A DNA stretch of 64,000 bases. Source: Molossus alvarezi (taxonomy: Eukaryota; Chordata; Mammalia; Chiroptera; Molossidae). The position numbers and the translations under genes were made by a program. The stretch spans positions 38,901,488 through 38,965,487 of the forward strand of contig CM073897.1 of the NCBI GenBank assembly GCA_037176705.1. Direction: 5' to 3'. Each line of letters begins with the position of its first letter. Position 1 is the first letter of the stretch. This document shows positions 34,636-45,965 of the stretch, one piece after another. The notes below the pieces were generated by a model, which worked only from the letters and a program-made list of their open reading frames with translations, was not told the DNA's origin and made no database searches.

Positions 34636-35859
34636 TTGGGTGAAGATGAAAAGTAAATAATCTATTTCAATAAAAATAATAAGAAAGAAAGAAGAAAATG
34701 AAAGCAAAGCCATGGACCTCCTGGAAAGATAATCAAAATAATATCCTATAAATGGAGATAACAATATTCATCTAGAACCTTCTTACTTTAAAACCTAATC
34801 TCTGCAGCATTTCACTCCATGAACCAGTTTCTCCTACTTGAAAACACCTCCCCTCTCTTTGTGACACTACATCCTTATTCTCTTCTTATTTCTGGATCAT
34901 TTGTTTTTAATCTTCTTATTTGGATCCCCTCTGCCTCTTTCTATTCCGTAAGTGCAGGAATTCTTAATTCTCTCTTGGTCTATTGCTTATTTACCAAGTA
35001 TGATTTTGTAGTTAACTTTTTCTATTGCCACAGTCTTAACTTCAAATGACACACTATTGTGATCCAAAGTCACATCAACCCAAGGCTTGAATTCCAGCTC
35101 CTCTCCCTGACTCATCATGCTGTGCTCTTTCCAGTGCAACATTCTGGTTCGAGACACTAACAGCAGGTTGAGAATTCCAACTGGGGTTCCTAAATCCTCA
35201 GTGGTCTATTGTTCAGTGACGGAAAAGTCAGAAACCAGGTAAGACCAAGTATGAGATAAGGGCCTCCATCATACATTCAATGAGTCTAGACAGAGTTGGA
35301 AGAGTTTACATCTGTGTTTCCTTCACCTGCCTCTTCTTAGTCATCTATCCATCCTTAGCTATGGCTTATCTACTTTAAGATAGAACTATGGTTTCTGCTT
35401 GAAGTGATTCCTTATCTTCCCTTACATCAAACTACAGCTGTTGAACAAATTTCCCTTTGCTTAGCCTGTGTCTCTAATTCCCTGTTCTCATTTTTCAACA
35501 AACCAATTTTCTCTTTAGCGTCTGTCTTCTACAAATACATCTGAGAAATCCATTCTTGCTAATTGAATCAAGCCCTGCAAATTAACACTCTGGATTTTCT
35601 TTCAATTATACAAATTTCATAAAAAAATTTTCAGCATATTTGCGTTTGAATTTTCCCAGTTCTTTTCATCACTGAAGAGCTGTGGTTTGTTTTTTTTTTT
35701 TTTTTTTTTTTAAGGCATTCTATTTTCTAAGACTTCTTTGTGGAGAGTAGCAGAGAAAAGAATCTCTCTTTAACTATTTTATCAGCAAGCATTACTGTTT
35801 TTAACTAAAGTTCATTAATTTTGCACTTTAATATCAGTGCCTTCAGCCTTACCATAATT
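34636..35859. other. Unassigned sequence with a long poly-T
   Basis: No gene or repeat I can name. A T-run of about 22 at 35691-35712 suggests the tail of an antisense retroposon whose body is not recognisable. The 76-codon plus frame 34819-35049 has no domain. Confidence 0.45.
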
Positions 35860-36235
35860 AAATACATGTTAGCATACTTGTTTATTAGTTCATTCAAAAA
35901 CCATCTATTGCTAGAGACAGTATAGATCTTAGAGAGGTCAAGATGAACTACACATGAAAACTTCCTCAAGAAGCTTGGCATGTTGGGGGAAAAATGTGAA
36001 TATAATATGTGATAAATAATAAATGCATTTATTAATAATGAAATTATATAGGAATATCACATGAGAGTATAACTAAGAGGAGTAGTTAGGCAGAGATGAT
36101 ATCCTAGAAGAAGGAGTGCTTGATGTAGAGCTGTCTGTGCAGACCAAAGATAAAAGTGCATTTCAGGTTGAGGAGCAACATTTTTCAGGCCACATATGTT
36201 TAAAGTGGATCCTTTAGGGGTGTCTGGAAGACTCA
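35860..36235 (-). mobile_element. L2 fragment, antisense
   Basis: attagttcattcaaaaacca, cttcctcaagaagcttggca, gaatataatatgtgataaat, ctagaagaaggagtgcttga and catttcaggttgaggagcaa keep the L2 antisense order. Confidence 0.5.
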
Positions 36236-36939
36236 AAATAACCCATCTTTCTCTGGGAAATGTCTCATTACTCTATGATATTGACACAGGTGTGAACTCT
36301 AGAGCCAAGTTTGTACTTCAGAACCCACACAGCACTCCTAACCATAACATCTTGGACCAGTAATACACATTTAAACTAAATTAGGCAAAAACAATTTATC
36401 TTTTAAATAATTTTAATGTGGAACCTTAAGAAAGTCTTATCACTTTTCTTATGTGGCTGTATCTTTAACACAAGAAATCAGTAACTCTGAAATAAAAGCA
36501 ATGTCCCATGATGCAGCCTGAGAAAAAAAGAACTAGACACAGAGAGTAAAGCAGAAGAGAGAAGTAAGGGTCCTGATCGCCTTGTAAATATCCAGCTCAG
36601 TCCTTTTGGACCCAGATATAACCTAGCTTAGAGATTCTGGGAAGTGTTACTATGTCCTTGTAAGAAATTTCCTGATTTTAGTTAAAACAGGTCTAAACTG
36701 ATTTCATTACTGGTAGCTAAGCTGTCCTTACTAATCCAGAAATAAAAAGGTTTGAGCTAACCATTTTAACCTCCCAATGGCCAAAGCTGGAATACATAGA
36801 GCAACAAAATAGATAAAGTAGTATTACATTATAATACAAAGTATAAAATGAATATTTATGCATATATACATACGTACATACATACATACATAAATGTGGC
36901 AAATGGAAAAAATCCTCTTTAAGAGGAATTCCAAATAAT
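36236..36939. other. Unassigned sequence with a (cata)n tract
   Basis: 36290-36370 is weakly MIR-like (ctctagagccaagtttgta). A (cata)n-type microsatellite occupies about 36858-36893 (acatacgtacatacatacat). Nothing else assigned. Confidence 0.45.
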
Positions 36940-37195
36940 ATATATTAATTATGTTCCCTCCAGGAGTGGAACTCAATCCTCCCCTCACCCTTGAGTATAG
37001 GCTAATGCAGTGACTCACTTCCAAAGAATATAATATAGAAAGGAAAACCAGTATTTTTGTGATAGAGAAACCTGGCAAAAAGTACCTATACCAATAGGTC
37101 AAAGTTAGCATCAGAGGGATAATTCATGTTGATGGTGTTGCCCTTGATATAATCTAATGACAAGAATATTTTACCTCTGTGGTATTCTTCTCACA
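36940..37195 (+). mobile_element. Old mammalian interspersed repeat, family unknown to me
   Basis: ggagtggaactcaatcctcc, gtataggctaatgcagtgac and tcacttccaaagaatataat belong to a widespread mammalian LTR-like repeat that I recognise by wording but cannot name safely. Confidence 0.35.
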
Positions 37196-37286
37196 CCAAA
37201 ATAAATGAATGAATAAAACCCATAACTCTAGACTATTCATGAGGAAAAGTATTAAACAAACCCAATTATAAAACATTCTACAAAAT

Positions 37287-37564
37287 ACCTGACCAGGCCC
37301 TGGCCAGTTTGGCTCAGCAGTTAGAGCATTGACCTGTGGTCCAGAGAGACCAGGGTTCTGATCCCACTAAGGGCGCATATCTCGGTTGCAGTTTGTCCCT
37401 GGCCCTGGTTGGTGGTGTGGTTGGCAGCCACTCGATGCGTCCCTTTCACGTCGATGTTTCTCTCTCTTTCTCTTCCTCTCTCTCCCTCCCACTCTGTCTG
37501 AACAAAAATGGAAAAGTGTCGTCGGGTGAGGATTAAAAAAAAACAAACAAAAAAACCTGGCCAG
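37287..37564 (+). mobile_element. Young VES-type SINE with target-site duplication
   Basis: Body 37297-37554: gccctggccagtttggctca head; gggttctgatcccactaagg B-box region; second part with tgtccctggccctggttggt; cactcgatgcgtccctttca; (ct)n tract; and a tail ending in A-rich sequence. Flanks acctgaccag (37287-37296) and acctggccag (37555-37564) differ by one base. RNA polymerase III transcription from the internal A and B boxes is expected by family. Confidence 0.93.
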
Positions 37565-37768
37565 TACTTCTCAAAATTCTCAAGATAAAAAAGAAAAACA
37601 AGGAAAATCTGAGAAAATGTTAAATGCCCAAGATGACTAAGGAGACATGATGATGAAATGCAGTGTGATATCCTGAATGGAATCCTGGAACAAAAAATAT
37701 GTTAGTGGAGAAACTGGGAAAATCTACATGAATCATAGATTTTAATTACTAGTAAGGTATCAATATTT

Positions 37769-38045
37769 GTTTTTTATTATTATTATTTTTTTATTTATTT
37801 TTTATCCTCACCCGAGGACATTTTTTCTATTTTTTGTTCAGATAGAGTGTGGGAGGGAGAGAGAGAGCGAGAAACATTGACGTGAAAGGGACACGTCGAG
37901 TGATTGCCACCCACACGACCCAACCAGGGCTGGGGACAAAGTGCAACCGAGGTCCATGCCCCTAGCGGGAACCGAACCCGGGTCTCTCAGGACCGCAGGC
38001 CGACGCTCTAACCACTGAGCCAAACCGGCCAGGGCTGTTTTTTAG
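37769..38045 (-). mobile_element. Young VES-type SINE, antisense
   Basis: Opposite in orientation to the copy 220 bp to its left. The plus strand shows tcctcacccgaggacatttt, the (ag)n mirror, cccaaccagggctggggac, ctagcgggaaccgaacccgg (B box), ctctaaccactgagccaaac, and a head ending ggccagggc at 38035. Flanks tgttttttat (37769-37778) and tgttttttag (38036-38045). Confidence 0.93.
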
Positions 38046-39556
38046 TTTTGATGGATATACTGTGTTAAGGTAAGATGCTAAGTATGGGGAAAAATGAATG
38101 AGGATTTATGTAGACTCTGGTTTATCTTTGCAAATTTTCTAAGATTCTTCAAAATTGTTAAATAAAAAAGAAAATTATTCCAAAGACAAAAGGATTTAGG
38201 TATGCCTAAGTGCAGGATCCATATAAGGGCGGGACAACAAGCACTGAGATCAAAGAAGTAAGTGAAGACCAAATTTTAGAGAATTGTCTTTTGACAAAGG
38301 AGTGAAACTATCAAACCTATTTTTTAGAAACAGCATTCTGCTGTCTTTGCAGAAAATATATTTAAGGGGAAGCAAGGCTTAGAAAAGAGAGAATAGGTGC
38401 AGAAGCATTCCAAATCCTGGTGAAAGATTTCAAGAACTAAATTAGGGTCTCCATTGATATGGCACTACCCACTGCGATCCAAATAAAAGCCTATTCACTC
38501 AGCCAGACATGTGTAAAGTCACAAAAAGCAGTTTTTCAAAGGCCAGAGAGAGATACCTGATATACAGGGACAGACTGTATTACTGACTCTGAAACTGTAT
38601 TATTGGTCTGAGATCATTAAGGAGGTTTAATTTTCTTTATTGATTTATAAGAAGCATTTCAATTCACCTTTAAATATTCTTCCCTTCTTTCCTTTTACAT
38701 TATAAAATGTCCATCAAAGGTCCTTAGGGCTTTCCACATGTTCTTTCAAAATCAACTTCCTTTAATGTGTCTTCCACTTAGCATTTAAAGTCTAATAATA
38801 TTGTGGTCACTGTCATTCCCCAAAGTCTAACCCATTATCAGAGTTGGCTTTTTTCCTGGGATGCGGTTAGAATAGCAACTGACCACAGCCTAGGAAGAGC
38901 AGTCAGGTCCCAGTATAACTAAGAAATCCAGCCCTGTTCTCGAACTCTCCCCTTTGTAGTTGGTTCCTAGGTGTTCTGATCAATATCAGAGTAATTAAAA
39001 TTTCTCATGATCAAAGTTCTAACCTTTGCATTGGCCCTGCTTATCAGTAAAAACATGTCTTGATCTCCTTATCAGTAGCCACCTGGAGGTTTGTACAGCA
39101 ATATCTCTAAGCCCCTGCCTCCGGCCCCTGTCCTTGACTTTGGTTCATGCTGTGTCTGCTGTGTCAGCTAAAATCATACTGGGAATGCCCTTGGCTGCCT
39201 CTGCTAATCCTCTCCCAGCACCACCTGCCTTCCCTCTTCTACAAGGCTCCTCACACACTTTCTCAACTACCATTTAAGTTGTCTGATAGTATGCCGGTTC
39301 AAACATGTGTCTGTTTGGTTTTTCTTGTACAAATCTTTAAAAACATGAAATTCAAATCCAATAACCCACTTTTGTATGTTCTTGGTATTTGTAAAGAGAA
39401 TATGTTTTTTTTATTTCTTTACTAAAAGAGACACTGGGAGTACTCTCTTTGTGATTAACATCATCACAACTCTGAGTCCCCACCTCACTCCCCATAAATA
39501 AAGGCTTCCTTCAACGCTGAAATCCCTTGGACCCCTGACTAGGGTTATTACCTATG
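38046..39556. other. Unassigned sequence, with a possible L2 piece
   Basis: 39100-39260 contains L2-like wording (ttggttcatgctgtgtctgc, ctgggaatgcccttggctgc), which would explain the overlapping 83- and 92-codon plus frames there. cccataaataaaggcttcct at 39492 resembles an LTR polyadenylation region. The rest is not assigned. Confidence 0.4.
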
Positions 39557-39676
39557 CGGGTGGGCAAAAGTAGGTTTACAGTTGATATATGGAAAATGAT
39601 ACAGTGATTAATAAATAATAATACAAGAATAAACTCTGTGTTGCATACTCACAACTACTTTTGCCCACTCCTGTTT
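39557..39676. mobile_element. Mariner-like MITE with inverted terminal repeats
   Basis: Left end gcgggtgggcaaaagtaggt and right end caactacttttgcccactcc are inverted copies of each other. The interior is AT-rich (aataataatacaagaataaa). Total about 120 bp. A TA precedes the left end; the right flank no longer shows it. No transposase is encoded, so it was moved in trans. Confidence 0.75.
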
Positions 39677-39689
39677 TCTTATTTCACAT

Positions 39690-39850
39690 TCACCCAACAT
39701 TTGCCTACTGAGTGACCTCTATCAACAAGTAGGAGGAAGGTACCAGATATAAAGCAACAAATTAGAGAGATGTGTTTGCTGCCACAAAGGGTCTTAAATA
39801 TTAGTGGTGGAGATAAATAAATAAATAAATGGGCAGTTGTAAGAAAAGTC
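39690..39850 (-). mobile_element. L2 fragment, antisense
   Basis: caacatttgcctactgagtg, gaaggtaccagatataaagc, and gctgccacaaagggtcttaa fit the L2 antisense 3' order. A short (aaat)n at 39810-39828 is embedded. Confidence 0.5.
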
Positions 39851-40503
39851 ACAGTTAAACAGAGGCTTGTCCACAGCTACGTAGCTACATACTGATCTAT
39901 AAGAACTGCCTACCCAAGACGGATGATTGGAGACTAGAGAAAGATATTGATTGATCCAAATTCCCATCTATGTTGAAGTGCAGAAAACCAAGGGTGATCC
40001 TGAGGTCAAACAAAGATAGCCAGTCACTCAGCAAGTGTCTGAGGATCCCCTTTCCCATACCTCAGGGACACTGAGATCATCTCTACATTTTAGTCCACTT
40101 TCTATATTGGATTTTGTGCTCAAATTCCAAAACCACTCTTCTTGCCGCTTTCTCACTCCAAGTCATAAAAGGGATATATGAAACCTGTCAGCATTTCAGA
40201 CTTTCTTAGAGAATTAAAATCACCATGTGAACTGGACTCCATCAGCATTCTTCACATCCATGTGTCAAGTGCAATGGTTTCATATCTATCCAACTTCAAC
40301 CCAAGTTGTCCCAGATAGATTGTCCAAAGAAGAATGCTGCAGACAACGCTGGGACTGCCCCAATCACCAGCTCAGTCTTTCAAAATACTTTTATTGGGTA
40401 GTAAGAGCCATGAGGAGAGTTAAATGACAGAATCTGTTCATATAAAATGGTCAACTTGCAAAGTCAGGACAATCCAAAATTTTCAATTAAAAAAAACTAA
40501 TAA
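39851..40503. other. Unassigned sequence
   Basis: No repeat or gene. The 66-codon plus frame 40227-40427 has no recognisable feature. Confidence 0.45.
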
Positions 40504-40625
40504 GGCCCTGGCCGGTTTGGCTCAGTGGTCGGAGTGTTGGCCTGAGGACCAGAGAGCCCTGGGTTCGGTTCATGCTAGGGGCATGTACCAAAAAATACCC
40601 AAAAAAAGCCCAGCAAAAAACTTAT
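40492..40625 (+). mobile_element. SINE head only, with A-rich tail and target-site duplication
   Basis: ggccctggccggtttggctc begins at about 40503; the B-box region gggttcggttcatgctaggg is present. After gcatgtacc the sequence goes straight to an A-rich tail (40587-40619). Flanks aaaaactaataa and aaaaacttataa look like the duplication. Same truncated form as at 22.13 kb, but this copy is younger and keeps its own tail. Confidence 0.85.
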
Positions 40626-40679
40626 AAATATAGTTCTTTAGAAAGCAAGGTCCACATCAGAGAACGTTATTGACAAAGC

Positions 40680-40800
40680 AAATCTTAAAGTTTACTGGTA
40701 ACTTAGAGAAGAGAGAGCTGAGACCTAAGAACCAACTTGCTCTATGTCACATAGATGATAACAAATTCCAGATTAGAATAATTATATCCTTGAATCTCAT
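40680..40800 (-). mobile_element. MIR, antisense
   Basis: gagctgagacctaagaacca, ttgctctatgtcacatagat and acaaattccagattagaata mirror the MIR core. Confidence 0.55.
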
Positions 40801-41413
40801 ACTTTAAGGAACAATAAAATCTGTATAAAACTAGCCTTTAGCAAACATTTATTAGATGTTTACTAGGTTCAAAATACTCTCCTGAGGCTGCCCCTCCCTA
40901 TCTCATTGCATTGTAATATGTATTAAATGCAATACTAGTTATAAAGAGTAGTATAAACTGTTCAGCACTTAACAATTTAAATAATTATACCAATGTAGTA
41001 GTAATTAAAATATTTAAATAATTATACCCTTCTCTATTTCTATCAAGGTAAGAAAACAAAGTTTCCTGAAAACATTTATTAAATGAACAAACTAGTTAAA
41101 CAATAAAAAGAATACAAAACTTTACCATAGAAATAATTTTCTGAGCTGCCTATTTATACCTCTCAGTTTTATTTGCCCTCTCATTTCAGGGTAATTGAGT
41201 AGATATTTTACCCACATCTCCTTTTCATTCAGCATGAAGGAACATATTGGAGCCTAATAAATAATATATAGCAATATAATCATATCAAAATAAAGTATGT
41301 ATCAAAGCCCAAAGAAAGAGCTGGCCAGAATTTTGCATAATCATATGCATCAAAGATAAAAAATATGAGATAACTATGTGGGGAAAGCAAGGAAGAAATG
41401 TGTTCCTGTACTG
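40801..41413. other. Unassigned AT-rich sequence
   Basis: Old MIR or L2 pieces may be present at 40840-40900 (gcaaacatttattagatgtt); no gene. Confidence 0.4.
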
Positions 41414-41912
41414 TTGTAAAGGCATACCTCGGAGATGTTGCAGGTTTGTTTACAGACCACCATACAAAAAAAGCAAATATCACAATAGAGTGAGTGACAC
41501 AGATTTTTGGTTTCCCAGTGTATATATGTTATGTTTACACTATACTGTAGTTTATTACTGTGCAATAGCATTATGTCTGAAAACAATGTACATAGGTTAA
41601 TTAAAAATATTTTACAGCTAAAATAAAATGCTAGCCCTCATGTGAGCCTTCAGCGAATTATAATCTTTTTAGCTGGTGAAGGGTATTGCCTCGGTTTTGA
41701 TAGCTCCTAACTAAAGACTGGGGCTGCTGAAGGTTGAGGTAGCTGTGGCAATTTCTAATTATAGACAACAATGTAGTTGCCATATCGACTGACTTCATTT
41801 CACATATAATTTTTCTTGATAGCATTGTTTCTTGATAGCAATGTTGTTTGATAGCATTTTACCCACAATAGAACTTCTTTCAAAATTAAAGTCAGTCCTC
41901 TCAAACCCTGCC
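41414..41912 (-). mobile_element. Tigger1-type DNA transposon end
   Basis: aaggcatacctcggagatgt terminal repeat, tttggtttcccagtgtatat, ttatgtttacactatactgt, gcaatagcattatgtctgaa, gagccttcagcgaattataa, gtggcaatttctaattatag and gatagcattttacccacaat follow the Tigger1 order, including the start of its transposase in antisense. Truncated after about 500 bases. This explains the 67-74 codon frames on both strands at 41280-41600. Confidence 0.85.
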
Positions 41913-42047
41913 TTGTCTCCAGCACTCACACAGCTGTCATCAATTACCAAGTTGTATCCATTCTACCTACTAAATAGCTTTCAAATCAGTCCACTCTTCC
42001 CCATTTGAGTGCTAGTAGCCTTAGGTCGCCATCAATTTATGCCTGTG
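41913..42047 (+). mobile_element. L2 fragment, left half (split by an MLT1 LTR)
   Basis: gtatccattctacctactaa, tcaaatcagtccactcttcc and gagtgctagtagccttaggt are L2 sense text, which resumes at 42532 after the LTR. Confidence 0.6.
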
Positions 42048-42531
42048 TATTCGTTTCCTACAGCTGCCATGACAAATCACCACAAACTTAGTGGTTTAAA
42101 TTGCACAAATCTATTTTCTTGCAATTTTGTAGGTAAGTCTGACATGGGTCTCATTGGGCTAAACCACAGGGATTGGAAGAACTGTTTCTTTCTGAAGGTT
42201 CTAGAAAAAAAATCCATCTCTTTTCCTCTTTCACTTCCTAGAGGCCACCCACATTCCAAGGCTTACTTCTTCCATCTTCAGAGCTAGCAATCTCCATCTC
42301 TCTGCATCTCTCCTCCAATATCTTTCTCTAACAACAAACCAAGAAAGATTCTACACTTTGAAGGACCCACGTGATTATATTGGGTCATCCGGATGATCTA
42401 GGTTTCTCTTCACCTATCAAGGTCTTTAATAACATCTGCAAAGTCTCTTTTTCTATATAAGGTAACATAGTCACAGCTTCTGGGTGTAAGGACTTGGGAT
42501 ATCTTGGGGATTATTACTCCGCCTACCATAG
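42048..42531 (+). mobile_element. MLT1 LTR (MaLR), essentially complete
   Basis: Starts tgtgtattcgtttcctacag, then ctgccatgacaaatcaccac, ttagtggtttaaattgcaca, tctgaaggttctagaaaaaa, ctaacaacaaaccaagaaag, atattgggtcatccggatga, gtaaggacttgggatatctt, and ends near ctccgcctaccata. The 5' and 3' ends are both present, so it is a solo LTR. The 92-codon plus frame 42009-42287 lies in it. Confidence 0.9.
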
Positions 42532-42665
42532 CCTAGATTACTCAAACAGTGTCCTAACTGACCCTACATGCCACCAAAATACTCTTCCACAGTGCAAACA
42601 CCTTGCTTTAAAATCTTCATTAGCTGCCTTCTAATCTCCAGATAAAGCACTCAGTACTCTCAGTG
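42532..42665 (+). mobile_element. L2 fragment, right half
   Basis: cctagattactcaaacagtg, tcctaactgaccctacatgc, cttgctttaaaatcttcatt and agctgccttctaatctccag continue the L2 order after the LTR insertion. Confidence 0.65.
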
Positions 42666-42814
42666 AGCCACCACAGCAAGAGGGAGCCCAGATAATGGAG
42701 CCATTTGGCCCACTGTGCTTATTCATATAAATTTTCATATTATTTTTAATCACCAAATGAGATTATGCCTAGTTGTGTTTCTATCATAAGATTGTAAGTA
42801 TAAAAAATTTAAAT
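42666..42814. other. Unassigned spacer
   Basis: About 150 bases between the L2 half and the L1 3' end; no feature seen. Confidence 0.4.
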
Positions 42815-43485
42815 AGTTGTGGAGAAAAGGGAACACTAGTACACTGCTGGTGGGAATGCAGACTCCTACAGCCACTACAGAAAACAATATGGTGTTTCCT
42901 CAAAAAATTAAAAATGGAATTGCCATTTGACCCAGTGATCCTACTTCTAGGAATATGCCATAAGAAGCCTGAAACACTAATCAGAAAGAATATATGCACC
43001 CCTATATTCATAGCAGCACTATTTACAATTGCTGAGATCTGGAAACAGCCCAAGTTTCTGTCAATCAGCAGACAAATAGATACAAAAGCTGTGCTACATA
43101 TACACAATAGAATACTATGCAGCTGTGAGAAAGAAAGATCTCTTACCCTTTGAGACGACATAGAGAGACCTGGAGAGTATTATGCTAAGTGAAATAAGCT
43201 AGTCAGAGAAAGACAAGTACCACATGATCTCACTTATTTGTGGAATATAATGAACAAAATAAGCTGGTGAACAAAATAGACTCAGAGACATGGAAACAGG
43301 GAACAGAGTGATAAACCTCAGAGGGAAGGGGAGGCGGGAAGAGACAAACCAAAGAACTTATATGCATATATGTGCAATCAATGGATACAGACAAAAGTGT
43401 GGTGAAGGTGGAGGGGGCTATCAAGTGGGGGATAAAAAGAGGGACATCTGTAATACTTTCAACAATAAAGATAATTTTTTAAAAA
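42815..43485 (+). mobile_element. L1, 5'-truncated, sense (ORF2 C-terminus and 3' UTR)
   Basis: The frame 42773-43153 reads [20 protein letters not shown], the ORF2 zinc-knuckle region, then [20 protein letters not shown]. The 3' UTR is shorter and ends atactttcaacaataaagat, which differs from the taaaatatctgtaacaaaaa end of the full-length copy, so it is a different, older bat L1 subfamily. Confidence 0.9.
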
Positions 43486-44214
43486 ATTAAATAAAATCTA
43501 CAGTTCGTAAACTTTTCTTGAATTTTCATAAAATCACACTAAGAGCCTCAAAAAACAAAAGCCACAGCTAAGATGTCTCTAATCCTGAAGTTAGCACTTC
43601 CCTATGAAGAGAGCACCGGGAAAATTCCTCTAGCCCTAGGAAGAGGAGCATGGAGGGGAAATCCTAACACAGATAAATAATGCAGAAATCTCCAATGTTT
43701 CTTTTTTTCCTCCATTTTCTTATACCCTAATTCCCAAGCAGTCCTGTGGGGTTGGGTCTGGAAGCAGAGGACAAGCAGCCTACAAGAGAAACTCACAAGA
43801 GTCAAAATTCTAAATGAGGATAATTTTTCTGTCTCTTTAGTAGGCCTGAAATTCCAACAGGATGGGACCCACTTATGAAGGAAGGCTCCAGGGAACCAAA
43901 AACTGTTGGGAAGTTTACAGAAACCAGAAGAGCTTGGGGAGGTAACCTGATGAGGTTATTTATGAACCCATGCCACAAATGCATGAATTTGATATTAATT
44001 AGCAAAGACATTTAGAACTAATGATACAACTGCTGCCCAGGTCCCAGACTTTCCACTGGGTGGCGCACACTGGAAACAGATGCATAGCGCAGCCAAGTCT
44101 TTGAAATCTGGACTGAGTTTGGAATCCCAGCCCACAGGAGGAGGTTTGGAAAGTGCAACATGAACCTAACTGGGTAAAGAGCCTACTAAAATAAAAACAT
44201 CAACATTTTTATAG
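43486..44214. other. Unassigned sequence containing a CTCF-like motif
   Basis: No named repeat. 67- and 69-codon minus frames at 43602-44011 have no domain. A CTCF-like motif lies at 44053. Confidence 0.45.
44053..44067 (+). promoter_or_regulatory. CTCF-like motif
   Basis: ccactgggtggcgca agrees with the CTCF core CCASYAGRKGGCRSY at 14 of 15 positions by eye (g for a at position 6). It is in non-repeat sequence. Occupancy cannot be judged from sequence. Confidence 0.35.
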
Positions 44215-44760
44215 GATTTAAACAAGACCCAAAGTCTCATCATATAATGTTTTAGATGTCCAGAATTAAATTTAAAATTATTCAGCTTTGGAAGAGCCCT
44301 GGGAAAAGACAATCAATTGAGGACAACCTCAAGGTGACCCAAATATTGCAATATTATTAAAAGAGTTTAAAGCATCTCATAAAAACCATCCAATGGGCAT
44401 TGCAAACATTCTTTCAACATTTTAAAATAGAAAATTTTATTTAAAGAAATGGAAATTTAAGAACTAAAAATTACAATAACAAAATTTTAAAACTCACTGG
44501 ATGGACCCAATAGTCAAATAAAAATGATAGTAAAAAGACTCAGTGAGCTTGAAAATAATCTAAATTATCTAATCTAATCAACAGAGAGGAGACAAGGGCT
44601 TTAAAAACACGAACTTTAAAGCTAATAACAAAGGATCTAATATTTGTGCACTGAAGTTCCTAAAGGAGAAGAAAGAAAGTGTGGTACTAAAAAAAATATT
44701 GACTGAAAAACTTCCTAACAAGTTGAAAAAGCAAAAATTCATGAAGAGAGAGAGAGAAAT
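44215..44760 (+). mobile_element. Old L1 (L1M type) ORF1 region, sense
   Basis: ccagaattaaatttaaaatt, gggaaaagacaatcaattga, gacccaaatattgcaatatt, aaactcactggatggaccc, agactcagtgagcttgaaaa and gtgtggtactaaaaaaaata follow the old L1 5'/ORF1 order. Many indels. Confidence 0.7.
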
Positions 44761-44974
44761 CGTTATCTATGGTGAATGAGTACCAGTTACTTGCAAAACA
44801 ACAAACTAAACCAGGAGAACAACTAGGTATTTATTTATTTATTTGTTGGTTTTTTTGTTTATTGATCTTTCGCTGATCTGTACTCGGCTAAGAGAGACAG
44901 GAAATGTGTTCCTTCAGGACAAAGCATAAGGACCTCTTGTTAATAGCTCCTGGATGAAATAAAAATGAAGCTGA

Positions 44975-45165
44975 ATGGCAAGACAGCATGGAGGAGACCA
45001 GGTCTGCATTTTAGCTCAGCTACCTGCTAGCTTTGTGGTTTGGAAAAAGTCACTTAACCTCTCAGAGCTTCAGTGTCCACATTATAAAGTGGCGTATAGG
45101 GTTACTTCTGAGAAACAAATGAAATAAAGTACGTAAATTTGCCAAACACGCTACCTGTCAAAGTT
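44975..45165 (+). mobile_element. MIR, sense
   Basis: ccaggtctgcattttagctc, gctttgtggtttggaaaaag, tcacttaacctctcagagct, cagtgtccacattataaagt. The core is well kept. Confidence 0.85.
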
Positions 45166-45654
45166 GACATGTAATACATTTTCATTGAATTAGATAAGAA
45201 TACTCTGAATAATTTTCTTATTTGAAATGACCAGAAACTGTCATTTTTGTAGGACTTGGAGAAAATTTCATCAGTTATGAATAAGGACAATTTATTAACC
45301 AATTAAGGAGCACAAGTAGAAGGAAGAATAAAGCTGCCTGGTACTTCAGGAATGGAGTCATTTCTAGATAACAATTGCCAGTTAAAGCCTGCATTAACCC
45401 TACTCTTTCCTAAAACACTACTAAAATAAGAGTCAAGAATGTGTTTTAAGTAATCAGTCCCCGAGGATAAAGAAGATATGAGGGAACACAGAGCAATGAA
45501 ACATTGGAATCTGAAAAGCAAATGAACCAGGTAGTATTGATAGCAAACCTGGAAAGGTGGATCCTGAGGTAAAAGGAGGCTAAACTTAAAAGCACTCTAA
45601 TTTTCTTTTCAGGACTCCCAGAAGGCTCAAAACTTAGTGGCCCTATTATCTCTA
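45166..45654. other. Unassigned sequence
   Basis: No gene or repeat recognised; minus frames of 66-73 codons lack any motif. Confidence 0.45.
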
Positions 45655-45841
45655 GAAAAGGAGACAAAACAGCCCTAGCCAGTTTGGCTCAGTGGTTAGA
45701 GTGTCTGTCGGCCCGTGGACCAGAGTCGCAGGTTCGATTCTGATCAAGGGCATGTACCTCAATTGCAGTTTGTCCCTGGCCCTGGTTGGGTCGTGTGGAA
45801 GGCAGCCACTCGATGTTTCTCTCTCTTGCTCTCTCTCTCTT

Positions 45842-45881
<40 letters not shown>

Positions 45882-45965
45882 CCCTCCTTCCCACTCTATC
45901 TGAAGATAAATGGAAAAATATCCTTGGGTGAGGCTTAAAAACGGAAAAGAAAAGGAGACAAAACA
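45655..45965 (+). mobile_element. VES-type SINE with perfect 17-bp target-site duplication
   Basis: gaaaaggagacaaaaca at 45655-45671 and 45949-45965. The body 45672-45948 has gccctagccagtttggctca, gcaggttcgattctgatcaa (B box), tgtccctggccctggttggg, a greatly expanded (ct)n tract at about 45822-45890, and an A-rich end. The 62-104 codon frames here are SINE and microsatellite translations. Confidence 0.97.
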
